Below are positions 9,975 through 18,991 of a stretch of DNA of 64,000 nucleotides, one piece after another. A program made the translations under genes and the position numbers. Each line of letters begins with the position of its first letter. The stretch's first letter is position 1. Origin of the DNA: Aplectana chamaeleonis (lineage: Eukaryota; Nematoda; Chromadorea; Rhabditida; Cosmocercidae); NCBI GenBank assembly GCA_029168955.1, contig JAPDOI010000021.1, forward strand, positions 3,338,501-3,402,500, given 5' to 3'. The notes beneath the pieces are model-generated. The model worked only from the letters and a program-made list of their open reading frames with translations, did not search any database and was not told the origin of the DNA.

Positions 9975-11450
9975 TGAAATTTGTAACTGTTTTGCTTCGC
10001 TATAAAAGGGTTATGAATTGGAATTCAAGAGATCGCGAGAATCTCGTTAAAAGAAGTGAAATACTTCTTGGGTATGATTTCAATTTTCAAATTTATTACA
10101 TGCGCAAGTAAATGTGATATGACATTTAGAAAAAAATCTAAAAATCAACAAACTGAACACAATCAATTCGAACACTATAGAACTAGTAAAATAAAAAAAT
10201 AACTAAACCAAGACTAAAACACCAATGGTTCCTGTTGAAGATAACGACCGACCACCGTTTTGAAGCCAAAACTGGTAGCCGGCACTTGCAACTTCTTACT
10301 CAAGCTTAGATAGTCCAATCCCGCACGAATTGTAAAGAAATGCCGCCTTATTTGAGAACGAGGCCTGGGAAAGCTAAGTTTGAAATTTTGCACTCGTGTA
10401 TTCGAACGTCTCAGCGTGAAAAACTCAGATAATTTCAAACCAACGAGTCCATTTAGCATTTTAAAAATCATGAGCAAATCATTTCTCCTCCTACGAATAG
10501 CAAGGGTGTCCAAGTGCAACCTTCTATTCCTAAGGCGACCCCTGGGTATTGCGCTATAAGAGAATCCCATCGCTCTTAAAAAGACTTTCCTCGTAAAACT
10601 ATTTTGCACCCTTTCTATTTTTTCAATAAACTTTCGCTTATGCGGTGCAAAGACGCAGGTTCCATACTCCAACATAGAACGTACATAAATTTTATATGCT
10701 TTGGTCAACAAATGCGGATCCTTAGACCGCAAAGACTTGAATAATAGAAACAGCCTTTGTTGCGCTTTGGCAGCAATGTGCCCACAATGTTCATCGAACG
10801 TTAGTTTATTATCAACTATGAATCCAAGGTCCTTGATTTTGTCGACCGCCTCGATTGGTACATTATTGATTTGGCGCATTTGGCACGAGGGAACGCCAAA
10901 AAGTGAGTGAAATGATGGACCATTGATTTGACCGTGCACTTGTTTAATAAACAGCAAAAATTGAGTGTACCATTGAAAAAACTAATCACACCCGTATTTT
11001 CTCCAATCAAGCTAATATTTAAAACTTAGCTTTGCAAAGCTGAGAATCAAATTTTGACGTTCACCAAATATTCAGGAACGCATAATTTCGAACATTACAG
11101 ATCTCTTTGTGTCTATATATTCGCTAGCGGATAAGTAATGAACCACATTTGTATGAGAGACATTATTCAATGAATTTGAAACAATTGCAGTCACACAAAG
11201 ATATGTGGGTGCTCAGTAAGACGGGTGTGATTTGGTTTTTCAATGCTACTCTCAAATTTTTGCTGTTTATTGAACAAGTGCACGGCCAAATCAATGGTCC
11301 ACCATTTCACTCACTTTTTGGCGTTCCCTCGTGCCAAATGTGCCAAATCATGCACAAGAAGTATTTCACTTCTTTTAACGAGATTATCGCGATTTCTTCA
11401 ATTCCAAATCATAACCCTTTTAAAGCGAAGCAAAACAGTTACAGATAAAA
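9975..11450. repeat. Large inverted repeat (foldback-like) split by a CR1-like insertion
   Basis: The right arm (11221-11450) is the reverse complement of a left arm that runs 9975-10080 and continues at 10867-10995. Matching landmarks are AACTGTTTTGCTTCGC near 9986 against GCGAAGCAAAACAGTTAC near 11423, and GGCACGAGGGAACGCC near 10879 against its complement near 11324. Arms are about 230 bp, with a loop of about 225 bp. Removing the CR1-like fragment makes the left arm continuous. I could not define a target duplication for the outer ends. Confidence 0.8.
10081..10866 (-). mobile_element. CR1-like non-LTR retrotransposon fragment (copy 1)
   Basis: The minus strand encodes the C-terminal third of a CR1-type RT: NNVPIEAVDKIKDLGFIVDN, HCGHIAAKAQQRL, YKIYVRSMLEYGT, RKFIEKIERVQNSFTRK, MGF and GLDYLSLS, with a stop at 10214. 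The palm with the catalytic motifs is missing, so this is a 5'-truncated copy. The 3' end lies at 10081 with AT-rich sequence and no AAG tail. TGATTT flanks both sides (10075-10080 and 10867-10872), a likely 6-bp target duplication, and excision restores the inverted-repeat arm. A near-identical relative lies at 44960-46255. Confidence 0.85.
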
Positions 11451-11512
11451 CATTTTAAAACTAATTACTAGGCAGAGTATGAAAGCTGTATGAAGTTACA
11501 AAAACGCGTAAC
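11451..11512. other. Short unassigned spacer
   Basis: Nothing recognised. Confidence 0.3.
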
Positions 11513-11581
11513 AGGATCGTACCCTCGTCATTTTCCCACGACCCGCTTCCCTACCGACTGCGCTACTGCGGCTCCCTTCTC
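11513..11581 (-). repeat. Possible tRNA-derived SINE head
   Basis: On the minus strand, TAGCGCAGTCGGTAGGGAAG matches a pol III A box with D-loop, and about 35 bases later GGTACGATCC resembles a B box (GGTTCGANTCC). The acceptor ends do not pair, so it is not a functional tRNA gene. It could be a SINE fragment or a decayed tRNA pseudogene. Confidence 0.45.
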
Positions 11582-12239
11582 GCTGTTAGGCTTCGTATAG
11601 ACGAGATGGGTTCTCGGAAAGAGCCACGAATACTGTTTAATACAATTAGATAACATTGACATCCCCAGGCGCTCTGTATTGCCCAGGTCGACTAACATTT
11701 TTCAAAAACTTCCTTAGTCAGGGCAGGAAAAAGTGAGGGTTGAAATTCCTGTTGGACACGATTTCGGACTAATACGCTGAGGAGGGTGGCTTTGTCCGGG
11801 CTCATAAAATAAAACCACAGAAAGACAGTAAAACGAACCTTTCTCCCAATTCAACGATGAGCTGTGATCAGCAACGTCAGCAATGAATCTCCAGAACAAA
11901 TTTTTGTCTTCTTTTGCGATGAACTCACTGAACGAATGAATATGAATCAACAATCAGAATTTATCTCACCACTTCCTTTGATTTGAACAAGGATTAAGCT
12001 TACGTTGAGATGAACATAACGACGGCGGTAATAAGGCCGCGACTAATGTTCCGGCAACTACTCTGGATTGACTAAACTTTGAAAACAGGCGCGATATAAT
12101 ATCCCGGAAGACTGAAATCAGACCCCACATTCGTAATGAGTGCCCACATAACTCCCTGAGCAACTCGTGAACGAAACTTCTTGGAATTTGCAGCCTAAAG
12201 AGCTGAATATGGACCATGTGTCGACAGAAATTCAGTGGT
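11582..12239. other. Unassigned sequence
   Basis: Two adjoining minus-strand frames of about 80 codons (11714-11953 and 11966-12217) match no family I know and lack supportive features. Otherwise nothing is recognised. Confidence 0.35.
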
Positions 12240-12650
12240 CAAAAATTCGCGGCAGGGTCAAGCGGGGCGTTGCCTATTTTTTGAAATCGGAGCGACCTCC
12301 CCCTCACTATGAATTTTTTTCCAAAATCCAAAATTTTTGCGATCCACTCCCTAGGCGCGAATTTCGGGCAGTTTATATTTGATTACTAAAACTGTCAGAC
12401 GCAGGAAATTCGTTCAGTAGTCGTGCTCAAGCTTCTGAAACCTGAGCAATACTACGATCCTTCCCTTTGGTGACCAGAAATATCGAGAATTTTTGGGATA
12501 TCTTCACCGAATTTTGATTTTGAAGCAAATTTTTTTGCGATCCCCCTTAATCTTCATTTTCGGACCTAAACTTTTGCGACCCCCCCCCTCGTCACCCCCC
12601 CGTTGTGAACACTCGCAATCCCGCCTGACCCTGATTCGCGAAACAATTTT
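12240..12650. repeat. Imperfect inverted-repeat element (MITE-like)
   Basis: The left end AAATTCGCGGCAGGGTCAAG (about 12242) pairs with the reverse complement of CCTGACCCTGATTCGCGAA (about 12624-12642), and an inner C-rich tract (12575-12602) mirrors GGGG-rich sequence. Ends and target duplication are not clear. Confidence 0.5.
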
Positions 12651-12828
12651 CCAGAGGGAAAAGGTGTCTGGGGCGATCAGAACGAATATAAGGTCCATTT
12701 TCAGTCTTCCAGTAGGTTAAGGCTTATTTCGAGAAGGTATTTAGCCACTGTAGCCGACCGTCTGTAGCTTATAACTCTTTCAAAGCAATGACGCGAGCCG
12801 AGTTACTGTCCACGTCGGACTGAAATTC

Positions 12829-12978
12829 AGGTGCGCAGTTGCAGACAACCGCTGAGGTAGCACGCAGCTCAAGAATAATCGTGCTGGAACAGAGATTAAA
12901 TGTTTCTGAATCGGGCGATCCCAGCACAAATATCTCGAGCTGCGTGCTGCAACAGCGGCTGACTGCAGCTGCGCACCG
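12829..12978. repeat. Inverted repeat of about 45-bp arms
   Basis: GGTGCGCAGTTGCAGACAAC at 12829 onward is complementary, with few mismatches, to GCTGACTGCAGCTGCGCACC ending at 12978; the pairing extends through the inner GCACGCAGCTC/GAGCTGCGTGC blocks. Loop about 57 bp. It is probably a small MITE or its core. GTTAGCGCACTGGACTAAG downstream (about 13013) resembles a pol III A box but no B box follows. Confidence 0.6.
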
Positions 12979-13077
12979 GGAATCCTTTCCTATGAGGACA
13001 ATGCACACCTCGTGTTAGCGCACTGGACTAAGATATTCAAAAGGTATTCCAAAAGGTACTAGGTAAAGGTAAAGGTA

Positions 13078-13859
13078 AAAAGTCTTCTGTTTCGGTATTC
13101 ACATCTGACCCAAAGGAACACAGCGCCCAACCTGTTCTCAGGTGGGATGGTAACTTCTTGCCTACAGCGCAATTTCCCAAACTGCTGGGCCTCGTTCTGG
13201 ACCCATCGCTGAAGTTTCACAAAAACGCTGAACAGAAGCAGGTAATTATCAAGGCAAAGCTTAATGTGTTGAGAGCTCTAGGAGGAACGTCCTGGGGTGG
13301 CAGCAGAGAGACAATCTTGACGACATATCGAGCTATTCTGCAGCCTGCATTGGAGTACGCTGCACCTGTCTGGCAGCACATCGTGTCGGACAGTTCCTGG
13401 ACTAAGATGCAGCGAATTCAGAATGCTGCACTACGGATAGCCAGTGGATGTGCAAAAAGCTCACCGATTGAGCACCTTCAGGCCGAGGCCCGTATCTTGC
13501 CAGTGAAAGAGCATTGTCAGCTCCAGGCTCGGCAGATGCTTATTAATGTCCTTAAGCAACCTAATCATCCGTCGAGAAGACTATTGAATCCCGTAAGAGA
13601 GATCGATCAGAGCGCCGTTTGCCGATGCTCCGAACAAAGTGAATGTACAGAGATAGACCGACTCGAATCAAGAACGGCTTCGTCTCTTACGCGCGGAGCA
13701 CACCCGGTTCGTGAAGGATCATCTCGCCAAAGCGGCCGTCAACCCTATTCTCGGTGATGTGCCGCCCAGGGTATGTGATACCGAGTCCGAGCTCGGTAGG
13801 CGCGCCAGGTGTATCCTCGCTTCGTTACGCTGCGGACATTCTTCATTGCTTATGTCTTA
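13078..13859 (+). pseudogene. Non-LTR RT (copy I), thumb part
   Basis: The segment starts abruptly in the block after the RT palm (KSSVSVFTSDPKEHSA), continues through QFPKLLGLVLDPSLKFHKNAEQKQ, LNVLRALGGTSWG, ILQPALEYAAPVWQHIVSD, HLQAEARILPVKEHCQLQ and NPVRE, and frameshifts near 13595 in the stretch others read as PFADAP. It then runs to LRCGHSSLLMS, where a MITE interrupts it at 13859; the remainder resumes at 14719. It is 5'-truncated. Confidence 0.85.
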
Positions 13860-14718
13860 AGGGGTCTGCAGAGTTGCACCGCCGGACGGCACGCCGCCGA
13901 GCGAGAGGTTTGGGGCGTGGCCAAACCCTGACGCGGCGGCGCACTCCAATGTCTCGCAGAGTGGCAGCGATGCCTGCCGTCGTTCTCCATTTTCCTCCGT
14001 TACGTACAACCTCAATTATTCCACGCCAAAATTTGGATTTCGCCGATTTCAAAATTTAGTATTTATTTTCCAAGCTCGTTTTTATGTGTTCTTTGGATTC
14101 ACCACGAAACCATATTTGAACAGAAATTTTAATCTTAAAGACGCCAGAATTGAAAAGCTTCTCAAAAATAGCTCGACTTCTCTGTGTTTTCGGAAGATTT
14201 TCGTCATTTCAAAAAAAAATCGAAAACGCTCTCGTGAGGCGCAGAAGCGGCCAACATAAAATCTAGCAGCAACGTTGATTCGGAATTTCTCGTGAGAATC
14301 GATATTATCCCACAGAAAGTGAAAACTGAAATAAAATCAATTATTCCGGGAGTGAAATGGAATGAATCACAAAAAAGTGAACAAATGAAAAAATGTTCAA
14401 GTGTTTATGGAAACGTGTCAGAGTAAAACTAAAAAGAGTTTGCGTGGATGACTGAACAATAGAAAAATTCATTAATAGGATCCATGGCGGCGCTTCTCGC
14501 CGACGATGAAAATGGTCCAGATCGTTCCTCGCCGCCGCTCGCTGGCGGCTTCGCTCCGGGAGCCGCTGCTGTCGGGGCGGCGAAAACACTCTGCGAGGTA
14601 CCCACGTCGCTGCTCTCGCGCGGCACGTCGCCGCCCTCGCCCACTGCGTGGCGCCCCCCACTTTCCAACACTGCCGTGTCGCAGCGGGACTCGCCGCGGC
14701 GCAACTCTGCAGACCCCT
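13860..14718. mobile_element. Harbinger-like MITE with TTA duplication
   Basis: 859 bp. The ends are perfect inverted repeats AGGGGTCTGCAGAGTTGC / GCAACTCTGCAGACCCCT. TTA stands outside both ends (13857-13859 and 14719-14721), fitting the 3-bp TWA duplication of PIF/Harbinger elements. Excision rejoins copy I in the block that follows LRCGHS, matching intact relatives at 31000 and 17150. No transposase is encoded. GC-rich subterminal regions flank an AT-rich core. Confidence 0.85.
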
Positions 14719-14925
14719 TTACCTGCACAGGATCGACAATAGCCAGCCTGACGTGTGCCCGGACTGTGGAAACCAAGGCCACGACACTAAGCACCTATTT
14801 GATTGTCCGAAGAAGCCAACAACGCTCAGTACAATAGACTTGTGGACGAATCCAGTGCTGGTCGCCCAGTTTCTCAACTTGTGACGAAACCTTTCTCAGT
14901 GGCTGCAAAGAAGAAGAAGAAAAGG
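14719..14925 (+). pseudogene. Non-LTR RT (copy I), C-terminal finger and tail
   Basis: Continues copy I: LHRIDNSQPDVCPDCGNQGH, HLFDCP, TLSTIDLW and LVAQFLNL, stop at 14882-14884. The finger has the spacing C-x2-C-x4-H-x4-H-x3-C common to this family. The element ends in GGCTGCAAAGAAGAAGAAGA near 14901-14920. Confidence 0.9.
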
Positions 14926-15108
14926 TATTTCCTCGAGACCAGCGCAACTAACCGCGTAAACACTTCCCAGGTGAGCATCATGAAAGTTGAATAAGGTATG
15001 ATATCCTTGTTCAAAAATCAGTAAAAAGAAACGCTCGGCCAACTAAATCTGCGCCCCAGTACTCCGCGCACCGGATATGCTCCACTACGGCGTCGGAGGA
15101 AGCCTCTA
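14926..15108. other. Unassigned spacer
   Basis: No gene or repeat recognised. Confidence 0.3.
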
Positions 15109-15818
15109 CTCAGAAAAATCAAAACAAGTTACTTGTAATATAAATGTAACATACTTGAATGTCTCAAGTAACTTACATTTATATTACGTGTAACATACAT
15201 TTATATTACATGTAACTCAAATTTATATTACATGTAAGTTACACCTTCGTTACATGTAACTTACATTTGAATTTTCACTATGGGTGGCCATCACGTGATG
15301 CACACGACACGCGACGCAGAGGGCGTGCCCCAGACCACACACTACGCAAAAAAATGCTGTTCTGAGCCTTCCCTGCTGGTGTGGCATCAAATACCTCAAA
15401 CTTGGGTAATTGAACCAACAGCAACGCCAGTTGTAAGCCTGACCCCGCGAGTGCGTCGTATATATATACCTTGGAAATACCTTCTTGGCCAATTTAAGTT
15501 ACTTGCGACTTATATTGTGCTATTTGAGTTACATGTAACATATCAGAGGCGCACTGCACGCAGGATCCTCTCAGAAACCGAAAACATGTTACTTGTAACA
15601 TATCTAAGCTGATGTAAGTCACTTGAGACTTATCTCAAGTTATTTAGGTTACATGTAACATAACGGAGGCGCACCGCACGCAGTATCCCGCCGATATGTT
15701 GCATGTGACTTAAATGACCTGAGATAAGTCGCAAGTAACTGACATCGGCTCATATATGTTACAAGTAACTTGTTTTCGGCCTTTTATGATACGAGTAACT
15801 TGTTTTCGTTTTTCTGAG
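15109..15818. mobile_element. MITE rich in TTACATGTAA-type palindromes, TA target
   Basis: The ends CTCAGAAAAATCAAAACAAG and CTTGTTTTCGTTTTTCTGAG are inverted repeats continuing into AGTTACT[TC]GTA. TA flanks both ends (15107-15108, 15819-15820), the duplication of Tc1/mariner-type elements. The interior carries about fifteen copies of a GTTACATGTAAC / TTACTTGTAAC half-palindrome and a further inverted pair (15613-15662 against 15697-15747). No transposase. Confidence 0.8.
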
Positions 15819-15841
15819 TACCGGTGAGGGGCTATCTAATC

Positions 15842-16234
15842 TCAGAGCAATAGGACGTCATCGGATACGCAAGTTTGGAAACTCCCACACTCCACGACAT
15901 CAACACTGCCTTTGCATATCCTTACATACATACATACAACTGCCTCACAATTGCATCGAAAGCCGATCTTCGAACACTCCTTCATAGAAGCCGTCAGATC
16001 AAGTACGATGTTATCGCTTCGCAGGAGACGAAAGGCACGACGGAAACCGTTAGAAAGACCAATCACAACGATCTTATAGTCATCGGAGCCAAGATGGGCA
16101 ATAAGAACATCGGCGGCGTTGGATTCCTCATTAATTCGACGGTGCACCACTTGGTAGATTCTCGTAAAATCAATAGTCCACGTCTCGGCGTTTGAGAACC
16201 GAAGAGCAAGGAATTGTGTCTCTTATCACGTGAT
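15842..16234 (+). pseudogene. RTE-type endonuclease fragment
   Basis: The open stretch 15875-16195 reads TYNCLTIASKADLRTLL, QIKYDVIASQETKG and NIGGVGFLINSTVHHLVDS..INSPRLGV. This is the N-terminal half of an APE-type endonuclease of nematode RTE-like elements, with the QET catalytic block recognisable. It stops at 16195, and the rest of the domain and the RT are absent. On its right it is cut by the AAG tail (minus strand) of RT copy J at 16235. Confidence 0.75.
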
Positions 16235-16530
16235 ACTTCTTCTTCTTTGCAGCCACGTCGAGGGTTTTGTCATAGGTGAAGAAACTGGGCGACCAGTAGT
16301 GGATTCGCCCATAGATCCATTGTGGTCAGCGTGGTAGGTCTCTCCGGACAGTTAAACAAATGTGGGTGTTATGGCCGAAGGATCCGCAGTCCGGACAGAC
16401 ATCAGATTTGCTGCTGTCAATCTTGTTGACCTAGGACATGAGCATTGTCGAGCGACCGCAGCGCAGCGATGCGAGTGTGCATCTGGCCCTTCTTCCGAGT
16501 TGAGTCTCGGATTTGCAGACTGGGGGCGGT
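16235..16530 (-). pseudogene. Non-LTR RT C-terminal fragment (copy J)
   Basis: The minus strand reads PPVCKSETQLGRRARCTLAS, LRCGRSTMLMS, an in-frame stop, NKIDSSKSDVCPDCG and a degraded ending, then a tail GCTGCAAAGAAGAAGAAG at 16235-16253. It may be the 3' end of the same copy as M (17345-18460), with the middle lost when K/L arrived. Confidence 0.75.
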
Positions 16531-16747
16531 CTTCTCTCCTTCTTCCGTCTTTGCAGCCGCAGCAAGGTTTTTGTCAGAGGTTCAAGAAACGGGCGACTGA
16601 AACCGGATTCGTCCACAAATCCATCGTTGTCAAGGTGGTAGGCCTCTTTGGGCAATCGAATAGGTGCTCAATTGTGTGGCCACGGCTACCACAGTCCTTG
16701 CACTCGTCACGCTTACTGCGATCGATCTTATGCAAGTATGACATCAG
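16531..16747 (-). pseudogene. Non-LTR RT 3' fragment (copy K)
   Basis: On the minus strand: KIDRSKRDECKDCG, HLFDCPKRPTTLTTMDLW and VARFLNL, then an altered tail GCAAAGACGGAAGAAGGAGA. The second Cys pair of the finger reads CKDC. It lies head-to-head with copy L at 16747/16748. Confidence 0.75.
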
Positions 16748-17344
16748 CACTCCAGTGAAGCATCTTCATGCTGAAGCCCGTATCCTGCCTGTTAAGGAGC
16801 ACTGTCAACTCCAAGCGCAGCAACTGGTTATTAATATCGCCAAGCAGCCCGATCACCCATTAAGAAGGATTATGAATCCAGTGAGAGAGATATCAGAAGA
16901 CCTTTTGCGGATGCTCCCAAGAAAGTCAATATACAAAGATGGACGGACTCCCAATTGGATCGTCTTCGTCTTTTACGTGCGGAGTACACACGATTCGTCC
17001 GGGATCACTTGATTAAGGTGGCTGTCAACCCCATATTTAAGATCGCACCACCTGAAGTCAGCAACACCGAGATGGAACTCGGTAGGCGGGCTAGATGTTC
17101 CCTCGCCTCGTTGCGCTGCGGGCATTCCCTTATGCTGATGTCATACTTGCATAGGATCGACAGCAGTAAGGCTGACGAGTGCCCGGATTGTGGTAACCCT
17201 GGCCACACTACAGTACGTCTGTTCGACTGTCCGAAGAGGCCCACCACACTGACAGCAATGGATTTGTGGTTGAATCCAACTTCGGTCGCCCATTTCTTGA
17301 ACCTATGACAAAAACCCCTCTGCGACCGCAAAGAAGGAGAAGAC
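16748..17344 (+). pseudogene. Non-LTR RT thumb and C-terminal fragment (copy L)
   Basis: Begins at SPVKHLHAEARILPVKEHCQ, frameshifts near 16890-16955, then continues with LLRAEYTRFVRDHL, MELGRRARCSLASLRCGHS, SSKADECPDCGNPGHTTVRL and PTSVAHFLNL, stop at 17306-17308. It ends in GCAAAGAAGGAGAA before joining copy M at about 17345. Since K and L each carry their own 3' tail, they are two head-to-head fragments rather than one twin-primed copy. Confidence 0.8.
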
Positions 17345-17838
17345 ATGCTTCTGGAACATGACTCTTGCCCGTCGACCTTTGATAAAGGCCGATATCCAGC
17401 GCTTTTGCCACGGTGGTATTGACAACTCCAACACGTTTCTTGACAGGATCCCTAGGTTAACCGTATCGAAAGCCTTGGTGAGATCCAAAGCGACAGCTAC
17501 AGTTCTCAATGGCTTCGAAGCGTTGAACCCGTCGATTGCATAGCTAGTAATTTCTAGCAACGCTGTAGTTGTGGAATGCAGCCATTTGAACCCGTGTTGA
17601 AACAACTGTTTCTCGTTGTGCTCCTCTAAATTCTCCACAATGAGCTTTTCGGCTACCTTAGCGAAAGGTGACATCAAGCTAATGGGACGATATCCCTTTA
17701 CTGACGACTGAGGTTTGCCTGGCTTCGGCAACGGGATGACGTTGGCAGTCTTCCAGTTTTGGGGAATAATGCACGAGCTGATTGAAGTGTTAATCAAATC
17801 AACGACGAGTGGGAGGATTTCAGTCGGAAGCTTCTTAA
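17345..17838 (-). pseudogene. Non-LTR RT palm fragment (copy M, part 1)
   Basis: The minus strand encodes LPTEILPLVVDLINTS, PQNWKTANVIPLPKPGK, KGYRPISLMSPFAKVAEKLI, HSTTTALLEITSYAIDGFN, VAVALDLTKAFDTVNLGIL and KGRRARVMFQKH. The catalytic Asp of motif A is present, but the YADD block is missing because copy L joins here. The upstream part lies beyond the MITE, at 18325-18460. Confidence 0.85.
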
Positions 17839-18324
17839 AGGCAGTGTTCACGATGAAAAAAGTTTTCGAAATTCCACTAGGATTGGGTAGTGGAGGGACA
17901 CTCTGTAACGTTAGCGTCGAAAGAGCGCATGAAAACGAGCCAGGAAGAGCCCCAAAAGAGCCCGAAGTTGCAACTTCGAGCGCATTGAAAACCCCAAAAG
18001 CGCATCACACGCCCACCGACGTGAGCTAATGAATGCTCGAGATCGTGAGATGAGCGATGATTTTCAATCATTAGCCCCGTTCTTCCCTTCATTCTCAGCT
18101 TCTCTCTTTACTCAGGTCAGCTCGCATAGATCGGCTGCAAAAAACGGAAGTTACAAGCCTCGGACAACTCGTCCACCATGTTTCCTTAGCTCAGTCTCTG
18201 AGGGACCATAACTCCGTTCCCAGAAGGTCTTGTACGATTTCAGAGACATCATTGGAATCAGCATGGAACCGTTTTCAAGATAGGCGGAAAAACAGAAATA
18301 CTATTTTTATCGTGAACACTGCCT
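17839..18324. mobile_element. TTAA-target MITE (copy 1)
   Basis: 486 bp. The ends AGGCAGTGTTCACGAT and ATCGTGAACACTGCCT are inverted, flanked by TTAA (17835-17838 and 18325-18328). Excision restores copy M between the segments encoding AVL and KKLPTE. Related copies: 44403-44653, 50046-50488 and a truncated end at 33761. No coding capacity. TTAA is the piggyBac target, but the termini do not begin with CCC, so the superfamily is unclear. Confidence 0.85.
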
Positions 18325-18460
18325 TTAAGTACAGCAGGACAAATGCCGTCGGGACCGACAGCTTTCGAGTTCCACATGTCCTTTATGATCTTCTCTACTT
18401 GCGCCACAGTATACACATCGGCCGTGCTCATGAGAGGGAGGCGGCACAGCTCTCTAAGGC
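18325..18460 (-). pseudogene. Non-LTR RT linker fragment (copy M, part 2)
   Basis: The minus strand reads RELCRLPLMSTADVYTVAQV, EKIIKDMWNSKAVGPDG and ICPAVL. Homology stops exactly upstream of the RELC codons at about 18450, the same spot where copies A and H are broken. Confidence 0.8.
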
Positions 18461-18991
18461 TCCGTCCATAGCAGACGACCAGCGGCAATGCGTCAAGGCG
18501 TCGGAGCGTCATGCGTCAGCGCTAAAACGCTGGCGCATGAATCTCGACGGCTGGCGCAAGTAACGTGTCCGAGGACGGCACGTGGTTAACGATGGTATTG
18601 ATAATATTAGTGACAGCCGTTACGGTCACTATGCCTCCACCGTCAGCGACTGGCCGGCTGCAATGGTCGCTGGGGAGTCAGATCAATAACTAATGCTGAA
18701 GATGCAAACCCCCAGCTGAACAACATCATCAACGAAATGTCACGAAGGAGACGCGGTGCGTGGGCAGCTTTCTGATCAATTCGGGGAATGACAGACAAGA
18801 TTGTGGATCCAGATTTGAGGGCTTCTATTTTCGACGCTGCTGATGTGCCTGCATTTGCATGACGGAAACTTGGCCTGACAACAAGACTATTTCCAATGCC
18901 ATAAAAACAACACACCGTGCTCTGAAGGGGTGTCTTCTGAAGACGAGCTGACGCCAGCAGTGGCAACAAGGCATACAATGTTCAGAAATAA
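18461..18991. other. Unassigned sequence upstream of element D
   Basis: A minus-strand frame (18643-18978, 111 codons) is open but not recognisable. A TAA at 18989-18991 closes the frame leading into element D. No element end could be fixed. Confidence 0.35.

Noticed and set aside
11513..11581. A functional tRNA gene on the minus strand
   Set aside because: A- and B-box-like words are present, but acceptor stem and anticodon arm do not form; listed only as a possible SINE head.
11714..12217. Host gene made of two adjoining minus-strand frames
   Set aside because: About 80 codons each, no recognisable domain, no splice-site support I can defend.
15109..15818. CRISPR-like array of palindromic repeats
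   Set aside because: Repeats are irregularly spaced, lack unique spacers of constant length and lie between inverted ends with a TA duplication in eukaryotic DNA.
16531..17344. Twin-primed (5'-inverted) retrotransposon insertion
   Set aside because: Both halves carry C-terminal coding sequence and a 3' tail; twin priming would give only one.
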